In this document: positions 10,627-21,536 of the stretch, piece by piece
How the letters are laid out: every line of letters starts with the position of its first letter
How positions within the stretch are numbered: the first letter of the stretch is position 1
From: Diphasiastrum complanatum
Lineage: Eukaryota > Streptophyta > Lycopodiopsida > Lycopodiales > Lycopodiaceae
NCBI GenBank assembly: GCA_029204225.1
Contig: CM055107.1
Location: forward strand, 5,864,873 to 5,928,872
DNA: 64,000 nt
Reading direction: 5' to 3'
Made by a program: the position numbers and the translations under genes
Notes under the pieces: generated by a model
Told to the model about the DNA's origin: nothing
What the model saw: the letters and a program-made list of their open reading frames with translations, nothing else
Database searches by the model: none

Positions 10627-11325
10627 TGTGAAAAATTGTCAAAAATTGGCAAATCTAGCTTGATCAAAAACCATGTAGAATAGTGTAAATTGTGTACACA
10701 AGTGGGTCCCACACATGTGAGGCCATGATGCCACATGGGAAACCCATCCTAATGTAGGTTAGGTCAAGTCAAGAGAGTTGGTCATGTCTATTTGGTGGTC
10801 ATCCCTACTTTATAGGACCTACACCTAAGTTTAAGGTGAAAATTTGACCAACTAGCTACCTACCAAGCATAACTCTAGGAAATAGACTAGGGTTTCATTT
10901 TAGGTCAAGGAGAGTGAGTTAACTTCCTTATTACATGCTGGAAATCCACCTAACTTCAAGAAGGAAGTCAAATTTGCTATGTATTCCCTCTCTCCATAGT
11001 GAGAAAATAGAAAATTTTTGGAGCTCATTGGCAATCTCAAGCTAGTTCACTATGTACATTGAGTTTTTGTGATCCAAATGAAACCAAATCAATTTCTACT
11101 TGTTTCTCAGGTTGAAGGCCGTACTACAGCCTGTATTACACACGTGTGGGCTCGGATTTCAATGTTTATCAATGCTTTTGATTGTTAATGCTTGTTGTTT
11201 GTCAAATTGCCAATCTAGATCAACTTTTTTGTGTCTAGTTTTTTGATAGATTGTTAAGCAAGCATCCAATCACTCTTGTGGATCTTTTGTAGATCCATTT
11301 ATGGTCCTAAAGTACAGTACTTTCA
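10627..11325 (+). repeat. 5' LTR of N1
   Basis: Begins TGTGAAAAATTG and ends GTACTTTCA. Contains palindromic boxes acacatgtg (10711) and acacgtgtgg (about 11140). Confidence 0.94.
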
Positions 11326-11327
11326 CA

Positions 11328-11340
11328 TGGTATCGGAGCC
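11328..11340 (+). promoter_or_regulatory. Primer-binding site of N1
   Basis: tggtatcggagcc, one base different from the standard initiator-tRNA complement, two bases after the LTR. Confidence 0.88.
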
Positions 11341-12130
11341 AAGTACAAGAGCATAAGCCATTGATCTAATGCAAATCCATTTTTAGCAAGTTTTGGTGCT
11401 AAAAGCTAGTATTGAGAGGGCAAGCTAGAATCTTGATTTTGGTGAGGAGATTTGATCCCAAACTTGGTAGGGGTCCAAATCCGTACTTTCCACATGTGTG
11501 GGCACCTCTGAACCTGCATTTAACGCATGGTATTCATTTGATCCAAAAAAAATTCAATTTGTGAGCTATTGGTGTAATTTTTGGTGGAGATCCTAGAATA
11601 ATCTACCAAGATCATTTGCCATTGATTAGATTTGAATTTGTTTCATGGAATCTAAAAATCTAGGCTGATTTCAAGTCCTATTAAGGTTAAAAACAGGTCT
11701 TGAAAGTACACCAAGAAGGAAGAAAGAGATTAAGTCATTTTTTTGTCCAAAAATAGCCAAATTTGGCAAGATTTTATTGTAAGTAGATTTCACATCATCT
11801 TATCTTCATTCCAACTTTGTGAGGGAGTGCTAGAACTGAGATTATAAGTCCATTTGTTGGATTAGAAATCTAATTTGAGTGAAAAACTACAAGAGAGAGA
11901 CCTTTGAGTTTCTAGAGACAATCAAATCCATTTCTTGGCAAGATTTGTTTGAAAGTAGTTTTCACTTCATCTTATCTTCATTCCAGCTTTGTGAGGGAGT
12001 GATAGAACTGTGATTATAAGTCCATTTGTTGGATTAGAAATCAAATTTGAGTGAAACACTGCAAGTGTGAGACCTTTGTGAGTTTCAAGTCAATCAAATC
12101 TATTTCTTGTTTGTAGAAGTCACTAGTAAG
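11341..12130 (+). other. Leader of N1
   Basis: Non-coding leader between PBS and ORF. It holds an internal direct repeat: cttatcttcattcca with gtgagggagtg and ataagtccatttgttgga occurs near 11800-11870 and again near 11970-12040, a period of about 170 bp. Confidence 0.75.
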
Positions 12131-14284
12131 ATGGGATGTGCTGGAGCATACCTTCTAGAAGCTAGTGAGAGGTTGAATTCTACAAATTATGCTATTTGGA
12201 AGGTTAGAATGGAGTCACTATTGGTGCTCCAAGACCTTTATGAGTTCTTGATTAATAATGAAGATGAACCTCTAGGTGCACAGGAGTTAGCTAGATACAA
12301 AAAGAGATCTAGGCTTGCACTTCATTGTGTGAAGATGAATGTGAGCAATGATTTGTTGAGAGAAGTATCAACTTGTACTAATGCTAAAGAGGCTTGGGAG
12401 TCTTTAAAATCAATCTATGAGTCTAGCAACACTTCTAGAGTTCTTATGCTTAGAAATCAAATTTTGCAAAGCATGAGGAGAAGTGAGGAGAGTGCACAGG
12501 ATTATGTACTCAGAATCAAGTCTCTAAATAGGGAGTTGGCTTCCATTGGAGAGAAGATTCATGATGGAGAGCTTGCACAAATTGTCCTTAATGGTCTAGG
12601 AGATGACTTTGCAAATTTGGTCCAAAGTTTTGCCATCCAAGACACTTTGCCAACTATAGAAAAACTTCACAGTGTATTAGTGGCTGAAGAGTGTAGGATG
12701 CTCCATGCAAAATCTAGGATGAGTTCCTTGTATTTGCAGGATGGTGATGAGAAAGCCAATTTCTCATTCAAGGGCAAAAAGAAGACCAATGGAAAGAAGA
12801 AGCATCCAAAGGAGGCCAAAGAAGAGGATGATGCATCAAGCTCAAAGGACAAGTCAAAGCAAAAATGCTTCTTTTGTGGAAGGAAGGGGCATTATGCATT
12901 TGAATGCTACAAGAGGCTAAGAGTACAAGTGGAGGAGGACAAACAAGGAAACCTTGCAAAGGAGGAGGAGGATGAAGTAGATGTATTCTTGATGGCATCT
13001 ACATCCTCACCAACAAGCAATAGCAATTCAAGAGACAATTGGTGGATCGACAGTGGGGCTAGCTCTCACATGTCTTGTGAAAAGGACTTTTTCTCAACCT
13101 TACACTCTTTCAATGCTGCTAAAACGTTTGTCTTTACTGCAAATGATGAAGAGTGTAGGATAGATGGTGTTGGCACCATCTCTTTGTATCTAGAATCCTC
13201 AAAATGCATGGATCTAGAAAATGTCCTTTATGTACCATCAATCACCAAGAATATGCTTAGTGTTGGTCTACTCTTAGAGAGTGGTTTGGATGTCCACTTT
13301 AAGCATGGTGTTTGCTTCATCTTGAAGAATGATGTTTGCATTGCAAAGGGATTTAAACATGGAAGATTGTTTAAGTTGGAAGCTAGTGTTGCTTTTGAAA
13401 GAATGAGCTTGGCGAAGGAGGAGATCACTCAAGAGGAGATCTTGGCAAAGTGTGATCTTGCTTGCATTGAGGAGGAGCATCAAAAGGAGGAAGATCTTGA
13501 GGATCAGCCTCAAAGCATGAGAGTTCCAAGGGATTCCTCAATGACAATGGCCGAGTCATCAAATTGCATGCAAATTGTCCATTCAAGTGTGCATCTTGCA
13601 AGGGTGGTGAGCATTGGAGAGTCTACTATCTTTGAATACTTTTTGGAAAGTATTAGTAGACATGAGGTGACTTGTTTCTTACCTTTAAGATTCATGGTGT
13701 TTATTACTTTGTATGATAAGACAATGAAATGGGATGCTTTGAAATCTACATTTGTTGTTGATAAAGCAATTTCATTGGATAACTATTTTTGTAATAGTTT
13801 GAATAGAGTCATAAAAGATGAAACATTATTTGCTTTGGAAATCTTTGTGTCCACATGCTTTGTGCATGATCATTCCAATGTAAGGACCAAAGATTATCCT
13901 ATTTCAATGATAGGAATAATGGTAGTGTTTTGCTCTTCAAGTAGAGATTGTAGAATCTACTTGTTTTCAACCAAAGAATTTGTCAATGGTGGAAATGTGA
14001 TCTTTCAAGAGTGGAAGATTTGTAAACTTGAAGAAGCACTTTTGGATCAACACCTTATTCAATTCATTGATGGTTTGGAGTCAAGTCAAGTGGAAGAGCA
14101 ATCTCAAGACCCGAGGACTCCAAGAAGAATCTTGAGTATCAAGATGGAGCCATCAAGGCTCAATCATATGGATCAAGCAAGGCAAGTTGTCTTTGGCAAC
14201 ATTATTTATGCTCTTAATATTTTAATTGATGTATCTTCAAGTGCACAAAATGCCTTGGAATCCATGGCTTGGCATGATGTTTAG
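12131..14284 (+). CDS. N1 Gag-protease polyprotein with unrecognised C-terminal half
   Basis: An uninterrupted 717-residue ORF from the ATG at 12131. Residues about 10-215 are a copia Gag (STNYAIWKVRMESLL, then AKEAWESLKSIYESS, VLMLRNQILQSMR). A zinc knuckle CFFCGRKGHYAFEC lies near residue 245. The aspartic protease active site WWIDSGASSHM is near residue 307, followed by VLYVPSITKNMLSVGLLLES. After GRLFKLEAS the integrase, RT and RNase H are gone. In their place are about 290 residues: an acidic stretch rich in EE and KEE, then hydrophobic and Cys-containing segments such as HEVTCFLPLRFMVFITLY and MVVFCSSSRDCRIYLFS. I recognise no domain in that half. The protein would assemble particles and mature them; the tail may be junk kept open by recent origin, or a captured function. 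Confidence 0.85.
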   Translation: MGCAGAYLLEASERLNSTNYAIWKVRMESLLVLQDLYEFLINNEDEPLGAQELARYKKRSRLALHCVKMNVSNDLLREVSTCTNAKEAWESLKSIYESSNTSRVLMLRNQILQSMRRSEESAQDYVLRIKSLNRELASIGEKIHDGELAQIVLNGLGDDFANLVQSFAIQDTLPTIEKLHSVLVAEECRMLHAKSRMSSLYLQDGDEKANFSFKGKKKTNGKKKHPKEAKEEDDASSSKDKSKQKCFFCGRKGHYAFECYKRLRVQVEEDKQGNLAKEEEDEVDVFLMASTSSPTSNSNSRDNWWIDSGASSHMSCEKDFFSTLHSFNAAKTFVFTANDEECRIDGVGTISLYLESSKCMDLENVLYVPSITKNMLSVGLLLESGLDVHFKHGVCFILKNDVCIAKGFKHGRLFKLEASVAFERMSLAKEEITQEEILAKCDLACIEEEHQKEEDLEDQPQSMRVPRDSSMTMAESSNCMQIVHSSVHLARVVSIGESTIFEYFLESISRHEVTCFLPLRFMVFITLYDKTMKWDALKSTFVVDKAISLDNYFCNSLNRVIKDETLFALEIFVSTCFVHDHSNVRTKDYPISMIGIMVVFCSSSRDCRIYLFSTKEFVNGGNVIFQEWKICKLEEALLDQHLIQFIDGLESSQVEEQSQDPRTPRRILSIKMEPSRLNHMDQARQVVFGNIIYALNILIDVSSSAQNALESMAWHDV

Positions 14285-14480
14285 TTTTGAAGTGTGCTAC
14301 ATGTATATAGACAGATTTATGGAACATCTTGTAAGGGATCCTCTAAGAGGTGGTGAAAGATCCTTCATGGACATCATTCTCTATTGGAGTCTCAAAAGTT
14401 CCTTCTTTGTAGCTGGATTTTTTAGACACTTCTAAAAGCTTTCATTGATCTATCAAGAGAGTTGTAAATAGATCAAGCTA

Positions 14481-14494
14481 AATTTGAGGAGGAG
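14481..14494 (+). promoter_or_regulatory. Polypurine tract of N1
   Basis: aatttgaggaggag directly precedes the 3' LTR and would prime plus-strand DNA synthesis. Confidence 0.85.
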
Positions 14495-15193
14495 TGTGAA
14501 GAATTGCCAAAAATTGGCAAATCTAGCTTGATCAAAAACCATGTAGAATAGTGTAAATTGTGTACACAAGTGGGTCCCACACATGTGAGGCCATGATGCC
14601 ACATGGGAAACCCATCCTAATGTAGGTTAGGTCAAGTCAAGAGAGTTGGTCATGTCTATTTGGTGGTCATCCCTACTTTATAGGACCTACACCTAAGTTT
14701 AAGGTGAAAATTTGACCAACTAGCTACCTACCAAGCATAACTCTAGGAAATTGACTAGGGTTTCATTTTAGGTCAAGGAGAGTGAGTTAACTTCCTTATT
14801 ACATGCTGGAAATCAACCTAACTTCAAGAAGGAAGTCGAATTTGCTATGTATTCCCTCTCTCCATAGTGAGAAAATAGAAAATTTTTGGAGCTCATTGGC
14901 AATCTCAAGCTAGTTCACTATGTACATTGAGTTTTTGTGATCCAAATGAAACCAAATCAATTTCTACTTGTTTCTCGGGTTGAAGGCCGTACTAAAGCCT
15001 GTAGTACACACGTGTGGGCTCGTATTTCAATGTTTATCAATGCTTTTGATTGTTAATGCTTGTTGTTTGTCAAATTGCCAATCTAGATCAACTTTTTTGT
15101 GTCTAGTTTTTTGATAGATTGTTAAGCAAGCATCCAATCACTCTTGTGGATCTTTTGTAGATCCATTTATGGTCCTAAAGTACAGTACTTTCA
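14495..15193 (+). repeat. 3' LTR of N1
   Basis: Begins TGTGAAGAATTG, ends GTACTTTCA; 699 bp, the same length as the 5' copy. Confidence 0.94.
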
Positions 15194-15313
15194 TAGATCG
15201 TTGGTAGAAACAACGATTGTCGGAATACTGTTGGCTGCGCATTTGCTAGAAAGACGTCTTGATAGAAACAAGACTGATAATCCGTAGTAGAAATGCAGAT
15301 TACTGAAATGCCT

Positions 15314-15325
15314 GCTCTGATACCA
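15314..15325 (-). promoter_or_regulatory. Primer-binding site of the minus-strand copia
   Basis: gctctgatacca on the plus strand, reverse complement of tggtatcagagc, directly beside the 5' LTR. The remaining leader (15201-15313) was separated from gag by the N1 insertion. Confidence 0.88.
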
Positions 15326-16155
15326 TGCTGTAAAATGTGGGGATGACTGGCAACGGAAGCTCGAAGCTTTGAGCGTAGGCATGTAAGAACGGAAATGCAA
15401 CAATTAGCAACAGAAATATTCAAGAAGAATGATTCATACAAATTGATCAACTGAACAATACAATATTAAGACAAAAATTGCACTTTGATTAATATCAATA
15501 GTAAGTACAATGGCTTGAAGTAATAACTTAGCTTGCTGAGCATGATAATGATGGCTACAGATAACTCTGATTGAAAAAAAACACTTACATTGCTTGATTC
15601 AACTAGTAGTATATATTTACAAGTGTCTTCAAAAATATCTTACAAGCATTGAATGCTATTTACGCCAGTCTTTCTATAGTAAAAAGTGGGTAACCGCCCT
15701 TGGGATATTTAGCTGTTTAGCTGCTTTTAGGGTTGATGATAAGTTTGGCGACGTCGGTCTGCCACTGTTGGAAAAACCCAAAAAACTCGAAGGTGCCTTT
15801 AGATTGAAGGTATGTAGATCCCAAAGGTGCCTCTAGAGCGAAGGCAGAAAAATGCGAAAAAAGACAAAGGTGGTCCTAAAAATGGATTCCAAGGCATTCT
15901 AGCCACTTTGTTGCATTTTTCGCAAAGGCGCGAAAAAGGCTAAGGTTGTCCTAAAATGAATTCCAAGGCATTCTGGCCACTATGTCGCATTTTTTGCGAA
16001 GGTGCAAAAAAGGTGAAGGTGCTTTAAAAACGTTTAAGACACAAAAAATCTCAAAGGAAAAAATGTGAAAGTCCAAAACATGTAGTCGGCCTTCGGTTTT
16101 CAGGATGCTCATTACCTGAACGATTTGTTTAAGGCTGAGCATAAGAAATCAAACA
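15326..16155 (-). repeat. 5' LTR of the minus-strand copia
   Basis: The minus strand begins TGTTTGATTTCTTATGC and ends CATTTTACAGCA. 830 bp, matching 8013-8841 along its length with about 10% differences. Confidence 0.92.
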
Positions 16156-18982
16156 TGCTCATGTCCCTCCATGCACACACCATCTACATGACCATAAATC
16201 CTCCTAACAACAACCCAATTTGCCTCTACCTCATCTGCCGTAAATCCTCGAAATTGGAATGTATCCAAACCATGGTTTTGTCTTACACAATTGAGCATTT
16301 CCCAAAACTTCGCTTGTGCTTTTGTGTCCTCAACCTTCATTTCAAAAACTACTATTGTCTACAAGCTTTGTATATTGTTGATATAATTGTTAGTCAAATA
16401 AAACAAGCACCAAACAAACTTTACAATTGCATTGTGTGATAAATTCTAAAACATTATACCAAGTAGATGATGTACCTACAATGGCCACATCATCCACCAA
16501 ATGCACAATGAGATGCATTTGACTGGTGAGATTGGATGTGGAAAAGTGCTTCTCGATCAAACACATTGCCTCAATTGATCTTTGTCTTGCTCCTTGGATA
16601 AAATGTAACTCCATAAGAGAATTAGATAACAATTACATCTACATTAGCTAGATCATCATCTTAAATCATCTCTCTAAAAAATAATGTGATTTTCATCGAT
16701 CATATCTCACCAAATCACTGAGTCTATAGATTGCACTCCTGATCTCCTCTGTCAGAAACCCTCTCAACACCAAGGGAAGCACAAACTGCATACATGAAAA
16801 CAATTTAATCAATGACATACATATATGCTATTGATCATAAAACAAGACATGCTATAAGTTGTAATATTCATGAGGTCTAGGCAACATAAAAAAACATGCC
16901 AACCTGTAAAAAATTATGTCAGTCATGAGACTTTAGTCCACTTAGCTTGTTGTCCCATGTGAAGGCATCCTTTAGGCATTGCATGTGTCAAATCTGAAGT
17001 TAGAAATGAGGCTACTGCCTTCTTTACAATTGCCTCTTCTCTCTTAGAGAACATCCATGGAGCTTTTGGAGGACAATTGAATTCCCAATCGTTTGTGGCC
17101 ATAAATCGGCCATCTATTCTATTTCCTTCAAGTCATCTCGTGCAACTTTTTTATTTATTTTTAGCACTAGTCAAGTGCTCCCAAATTATGCTCCCTACAT
17201 TCTTGAATATGTGCATTGGATCTAAAATATGGTTCTCCCCATTATGGAAGTTCATGAAATATTGATAACCTTTTCATACCAGGAGGAAGGCACGCTGGAT
17301 CTTGATTGGATCTACAAATTTGAAACCACTCACTTGCTTCAAGATTAAGAAACAAGCACACAAGTTCTATTGAGATTATTGTTAGAACAGAGAGAGTAAA
17401 TGTTAAAAAAATGACAATCAGCCCAAATGACAACAAGCCCATAGCGTAGAGGGTGATCAGGCGGAAAATATCAAGTGTGGCCCTCATAAACTATCTTTCA
17501 TAGATATTGTGAGTAACGAACTTGCAGATACTTGCCACAGACGGGACATGCATTATAGCTACTAGTTTGGAGTCCTGCATTGAAACAAAACAATCGACTT
17601 AATTGTGAGTGTAATGTTCAAATTGAAAGAGAATTTGTGAATACACATGAGATTTAATACCATAAACCAATAGAAACAATATCTTACCAGAACACTCTCC
17701 ATATCTAGGAAAGTCGTGCATTGTCCACATCAAAATCCCCTTCACCAAAAGATCTCTTTGTCTGTGTGGTCTTGATATGTCGTGCATTGTTGACATCGAA
17801 ATCCCCTTCACCAAAAGATCTCTTTGTCTATGCGTTCTTTGTGGTCTTGATATGTCAATCACTTGAATTCCTTACCACATAATATTTAGCTCATCTATCA
17901 AGGGAGCGATATACACGTCCATATTTTTGGCCTTGTATTTTTCCAGGAGAAGAAAGGGCAAGCATTAGGTTTCCTTCTTGATACTTAGCCAAGGAGGAAT
18001 GTTGTAATTCACAAGGACAAACAGCCAAGTGGACCATGATGGGGAGCGCAATCCGAACGGATTCACACCATCCATCGCCAACCCCAAATGAAAATGGCAA
18101 AGCTCATCTCTAAACTCATGCTAGGTTGCATCCACATGCTTTCATGTTGGACAATATGCAAGGATCCTCATAGTATCGTCCAAGGAGCAGTTGCTCAAAT
18201 GCCATTTCATAAACTCCAATATGGACTTGCACTTAAACATATGGCATATCTTGGGTATGATGGAAAAATGCCTTACCACTTTGGCGGGTATGGTGTTTCC
18301 TTGTAGATCTTGCCTGTAACGGTGTTCTCCACAATGTGGACACGTGTTTGCCTCCTCAAACTCATTTCAATATAAAATGCAATTGTTGGGACATGCATGA
18401 ATACTTTTGCAATCCATGCCAACTGCCAACAACATTTTCTTGGCTTCTTGTCGAGACGTCCCATGGTGGTTTTTGAAGGCAATATTTTTTTGAGCAAACT
18501 GTGACAAGATATTCTTGTAATTAGTTATAGTTTCACACAACACATGAAATACGAATCAAATTTTGAGATTTATACACCAAAAGACAAACTCACCTAAATA
18601 ACTTTGTGACACTCACATCCAAACACCTATTCTTAGTTTGCAAGTTCAGAAGCAATATGCAAACTTGCAACTTTGATATTTGTGCACTTTCGTAAAAAGG
18701 AGTGGATGCCAAGCCATACATCATCTCTTCTTCCCTCAATAATGTGCTTCGTGTGGGTTTGTGAAGAATGCCATCCATCATGTCATCGATGTCACCTTCA
18801 TGCAAATGGCATATCCTCGTGCATTGTGTCTCCTTGAGACATATCCCAGTGCAAGTTCGCATGTACATGTGAAAAAAATGGTGGTGCTTGTGCGCTTGCA
18901 CATCTAAATCTTGCCGATTACATGGCAACATCTGGTCAAATTCTTTGATGGTCATGTGCACGTGAGTCATCATCCTACACAA
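16156..18982 (-). pseudogene. CACTA (En/Spm) TNP2-type transposase, decayed
   Basis: Reading the minus strand from 18982 down, frames resembling TNP2 transposase appear in family order. First comes a leucine-rich segment (LQVCILLLNLQTKNRCLDVS), then CPNNCILY and EFEEANTCPHCGEHRYR (the zinc-ribbon-like block), IPAKVVRHFSIIP, GLAMDGVNPFG, NYNIPPWLS and MDVYIAPLIDEL, the characteristic TNP2 core. Next is a DNARLS-type block echoing TINDFPAYG, and near 16632-16390 a DUF4218-like stretch (EKHFSTSNLT, LIVHLVDD). Stops and shifts are numerous, so no active enzyme is made. A 40-60 bp duplication (agatctctttgtct around 17750 and 17818) adds to the damage. The 3' continuation was displaced to below 8013 by the copia insertion. 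I did not identify the CACTA termini. Confidence 0.9.
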
Positions 18983-19640
18983 AGAAGTGCAACAATAGTC
19001 AAGAACAATGGAAAATCCCCTCTAATCATGAGAACTGCCAAAACATACATGAAAAATCTGCAATAATGAGCAATATTAAGATTGTAAACATCAAGTGTGG
19101 TGAAAAATACATAAAACTCACTGATGAGCCAACTTCGAGCCACACAAACAATGATTCTGTCTCAATCTATCCGCACATTTGAACATGTGATATGGTAATA
19201 CATTGCTCTCATCGTAATGCATATTTTCATCATGTACATGGGCATGCTATTCTTTGGTTTAGCTATGCCTCTGATCCAATCTGTGATGGTCCAGCCTCAT
19301 CATCTGAGGAAGGAAAATGTGAACTCGCCATTTGCATCGGTCCTTGTCAAGTAACAATAGATCAAAATCAAATTACAGAGTAACATGTGATAACCAAATT
19401 GAATACACCTATATGCCGCTAAGCTTGACGTACATTTCACTAGCTAGGATCATGTTGTCGGTTGATTCATCAACATACACCACATAATCCAAAAACATAC
19501 TCTTGTTGACTTCTACTTTAATTAACCCTAGGCCCCAGAATTCTAGTCCTTAACCTTAAACCCCAAGCTCGTGACCCAAATCTTACTATTTTTGGTAAAT
19601 AAAATTTCTATCTCGAATTTTCTATTTCTTAAATCATTAA
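18983..19640. other. Flank of the CACTA remnant, no confident feature
   Basis: Probably still CACTA-derived near 19140-19300. The open frame at 19192-19383 on the plus strand is not recognisable. Confidence 0.35.
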
Positions 19641-21055
19641 GAAGAATATTTAGATTTAGGATAAGGGCTCTTGGGAAAGGGGATTAGGGATCTAGGGTAA
19701 GGGGCTTAGGGTTTAAATTTAAGGATTTTAGATTTATGGTTTAGTGTTTAGGGTTTAGGATCTAGGAAAAGGGATCTAGGAAAAGAATTTAGCGCCTTTG
19801 GAATAAGAAGTTTGGGTAAATGTACTTGGGGTAAGGGGCTTTAAGATAAAGAATCTAGAGAAAGGGATTTAGGATAAGGGGCTTTAGGATAAGAGATCTA
19901 CCAAAAGGGGCTTAGGGATCTAGTGTAAGGGATTTAGGGAAAGGGAACTAGAGAAAGAAACTTAGTATTTCAGATCTTGAGTTTAGGGAAAGACGTCTAG
20001 GAAAAAGGGTTTAGCGTGAGGGGTAAGGAGTCTAGGGCTTAGAATTTAGAGATTAGGGTTTAAAACTTAGGATTTCTAATTTGGAATTTAGAGTAAGGGG
20101 TCTAGGAAAAATGATTTAGAGTAAGGGGTAAATAGTTTAGCGCCTAGGGCTTAGGGTTTAGGGTTTAGAATTTAGAGTAAGGGATCTAGGAAATAGGATT
20201 TACGGATCTAGCACTTGGAATCTATAGTAAGGAATTTGGGTAAATGGCTTTGAGATAAGGGGCTTCAAAGTAAGGGATCTAGGAATAGGGCCTTAGGAAT
20301 CTAGGGTAAAGGGCTATGGATTTAGAGTTAAGGGCTCTAAATTTAGGGTCTAGGGCTTAGATTTAAGAGTTTGAGATCTAGGATTTAGGGCTTAGGGCTT
20401 AGTGCTTAGGGTTTAGGATTTAGGATAAAGGACCTAGGAAAAGAGTTTAGGGCCTTTGGGATAAAATTTTTTTGTAAATGGATTTGGGATAAGGGGCTTT
20501 AAGCTAAAGAATCTAGGGAAATGGGTTTAGGATAAGGGGCTATAGGATAAGAGATCTACGGAAAGGGGCTTAGGGATCTAGTGTATGGGATTTAGGGTAA
20601 GAGAACTAGGGAAAGTGGCTTAGTGTTTTAGATTTTTAGTTTAGCAAAAGGCTTCTAGGGAAAAAGGATTTAGGGTTAGGGGTAACGAGTCTAGTGCTTA
20701 GGATCTAGAGGTTAGGGCTTAGGGCTTAGGGTTTAGAGCTTAGAATTTCGGATTTGGAATGTAGGATAAGGGATGTAAGAAAAAGGGTTTAAGGTAAGGG
20801 ATAAAGAGTTTAGGGCTTAAGAGTTAGGGTTTAGGGTTTAGAGTTTAGGGTAAGGGATCTAGATAATATGATTTATGGATTTAGTACTTGGGATTTTTAG
20901 TTAGGAGTCTGGATAAATGGCTTTGAGGTAAGAGGCTTTAGGGTAAGGGATCTAGGGAACAGGGCATAGGAATCTAGGGTAAGGGATTTAGTGCATGGGA
21001 CTTAGGATTTAGAGTTAAGGGTTTTAGAGAAAGGGTCTATGGACTAGAGTTAAGG
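19640..21055 (+). repeat. Degenerate TTTAGGG-like array with ~658-bp higher-order duplication
   Basis: About 1.4 kb made almost entirely of short variants of tttaggg, cttaggg, gatctaggg and taagggg on the plus strand, i.e. degenerate plant telomere-type heptamers with strong G-over-C strand bias. On a larger scale it is two tandem copies: gagatctaccaaaagggg at 19893 recurs as gagatctacggaaagggg at 20551 (658 bases later), and gcgcctttggaataa near 19790 recurs as ggcctttgggataa near 20450. No ORF. It could be an old interstitial telomeric array or a minisatellite; it directly abuts the LTR at 21056. Confidence 0.85.
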
Positions 21056-21523
21056 TGTAAAGGCCCTAAAGGATTGCCCCTAAGATGAGGATAAGAGAAC
21101 ACAATAGAAGAGACTATGAAGCCAAACCTCCCAACCAAACCTAGATCTAGCCCCCAAGCCATGCCATGTGAAAGCTAGAGGAGAAGAGAGAAACTAATAA
21201 CCTAAACCAATATGTTGACGAGAGAATCCCTGTCTCATTATATAGAGAGTAGAGTCATGTGCATGAAACCATGCAACCCCCATGCAGGTCAACTACAAAT
21301 AATGTCTCATCCATTCATGCAGTCCTCCTGCCTATATCTGTCACACAAATATGCAATACTCCATATGTCTCAATAAAAGTGTCTAGGTCCTCTTGAGGTA
21401 GTTAGTCACAAACAGGCCTTGACATGGAATTAAATCACGGTGTGACCAATAATCTCGAACACTGGAGGGCCGGTGTACCATATTAGAACTATTCCAGGTC
21501 CTTAACCGAATATGGCCATAACA
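21056..21523 (-). mobile_element. LTR of a minus-strand retroelement
   Basis: The minus strand begins TGTTATGGCCATATTCGG and ends GGGCCTTTACA. A strong polypurine tract lies on the internal side, so this is a 3' LTR (468 bp). I found no partner LTR or coding domains to the right within about 5 kb. Confidence 0.7.
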
Positions 21524-21536
21524 TTCTTCCCTCCTT
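21524..21536 (-). promoter_or_regulatory. Polypurine tract beside the 21056-21523 LTR
   Basis: The minus strand reads aaggagggaagaa immediately before the LTR start. Confidence 0.75.

Larger units (their letters stand above)
10627..15193 (+). mobile_element. N1: young non-autonomous copia-derived LTR element
   Basis: Two 699-bp LTRs, differing at only about nine positions by eye (roughly 98.7% identical), enclose a primer-binding site, an 800-bp leader, one long ORF and a polypurine tract. It sits in the leader of the older minus-strand copia. The string agatcg occurs immediately left of the element (10621-10626) and one base from its right end (15195-15200), consistent with a target duplication. 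The coding capacity is gag, zinc knuckle and protease plus an unrecognised tail; no integrase, RT or RNase H. It must rely on another element for replication, yet LTR similarity implies recent movement. Confidence 0.92.
8013..16155 (-). mobile_element. Copia element (minus strand), complete outline with nested insertion N1
   Basis: Two related LTRs (8013-8841 and 15326-16155, 829 and 830 bp) enclose gag, protease and integrase remnants, all reading on the minus strand. The 5-bp target duplication tgctc is perfect: 8008-8012 and 16156-16160. RT and RNase H are absent: the reading passes from a damaged integrase straight to the 3' LTR, so the copy was non-autonomous or internally deleted. The LTRs differ at roughly one site in ten by eye, so this insertion is older than N1, which sits in its leader at 10627-15193. 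Confidence 0.93.

Noticed and set aside
19640-21055. CRISPR-like array
   Set aside because: No constant repeat or unique spacers; these are degenerate telomere-type words in plant DNA.
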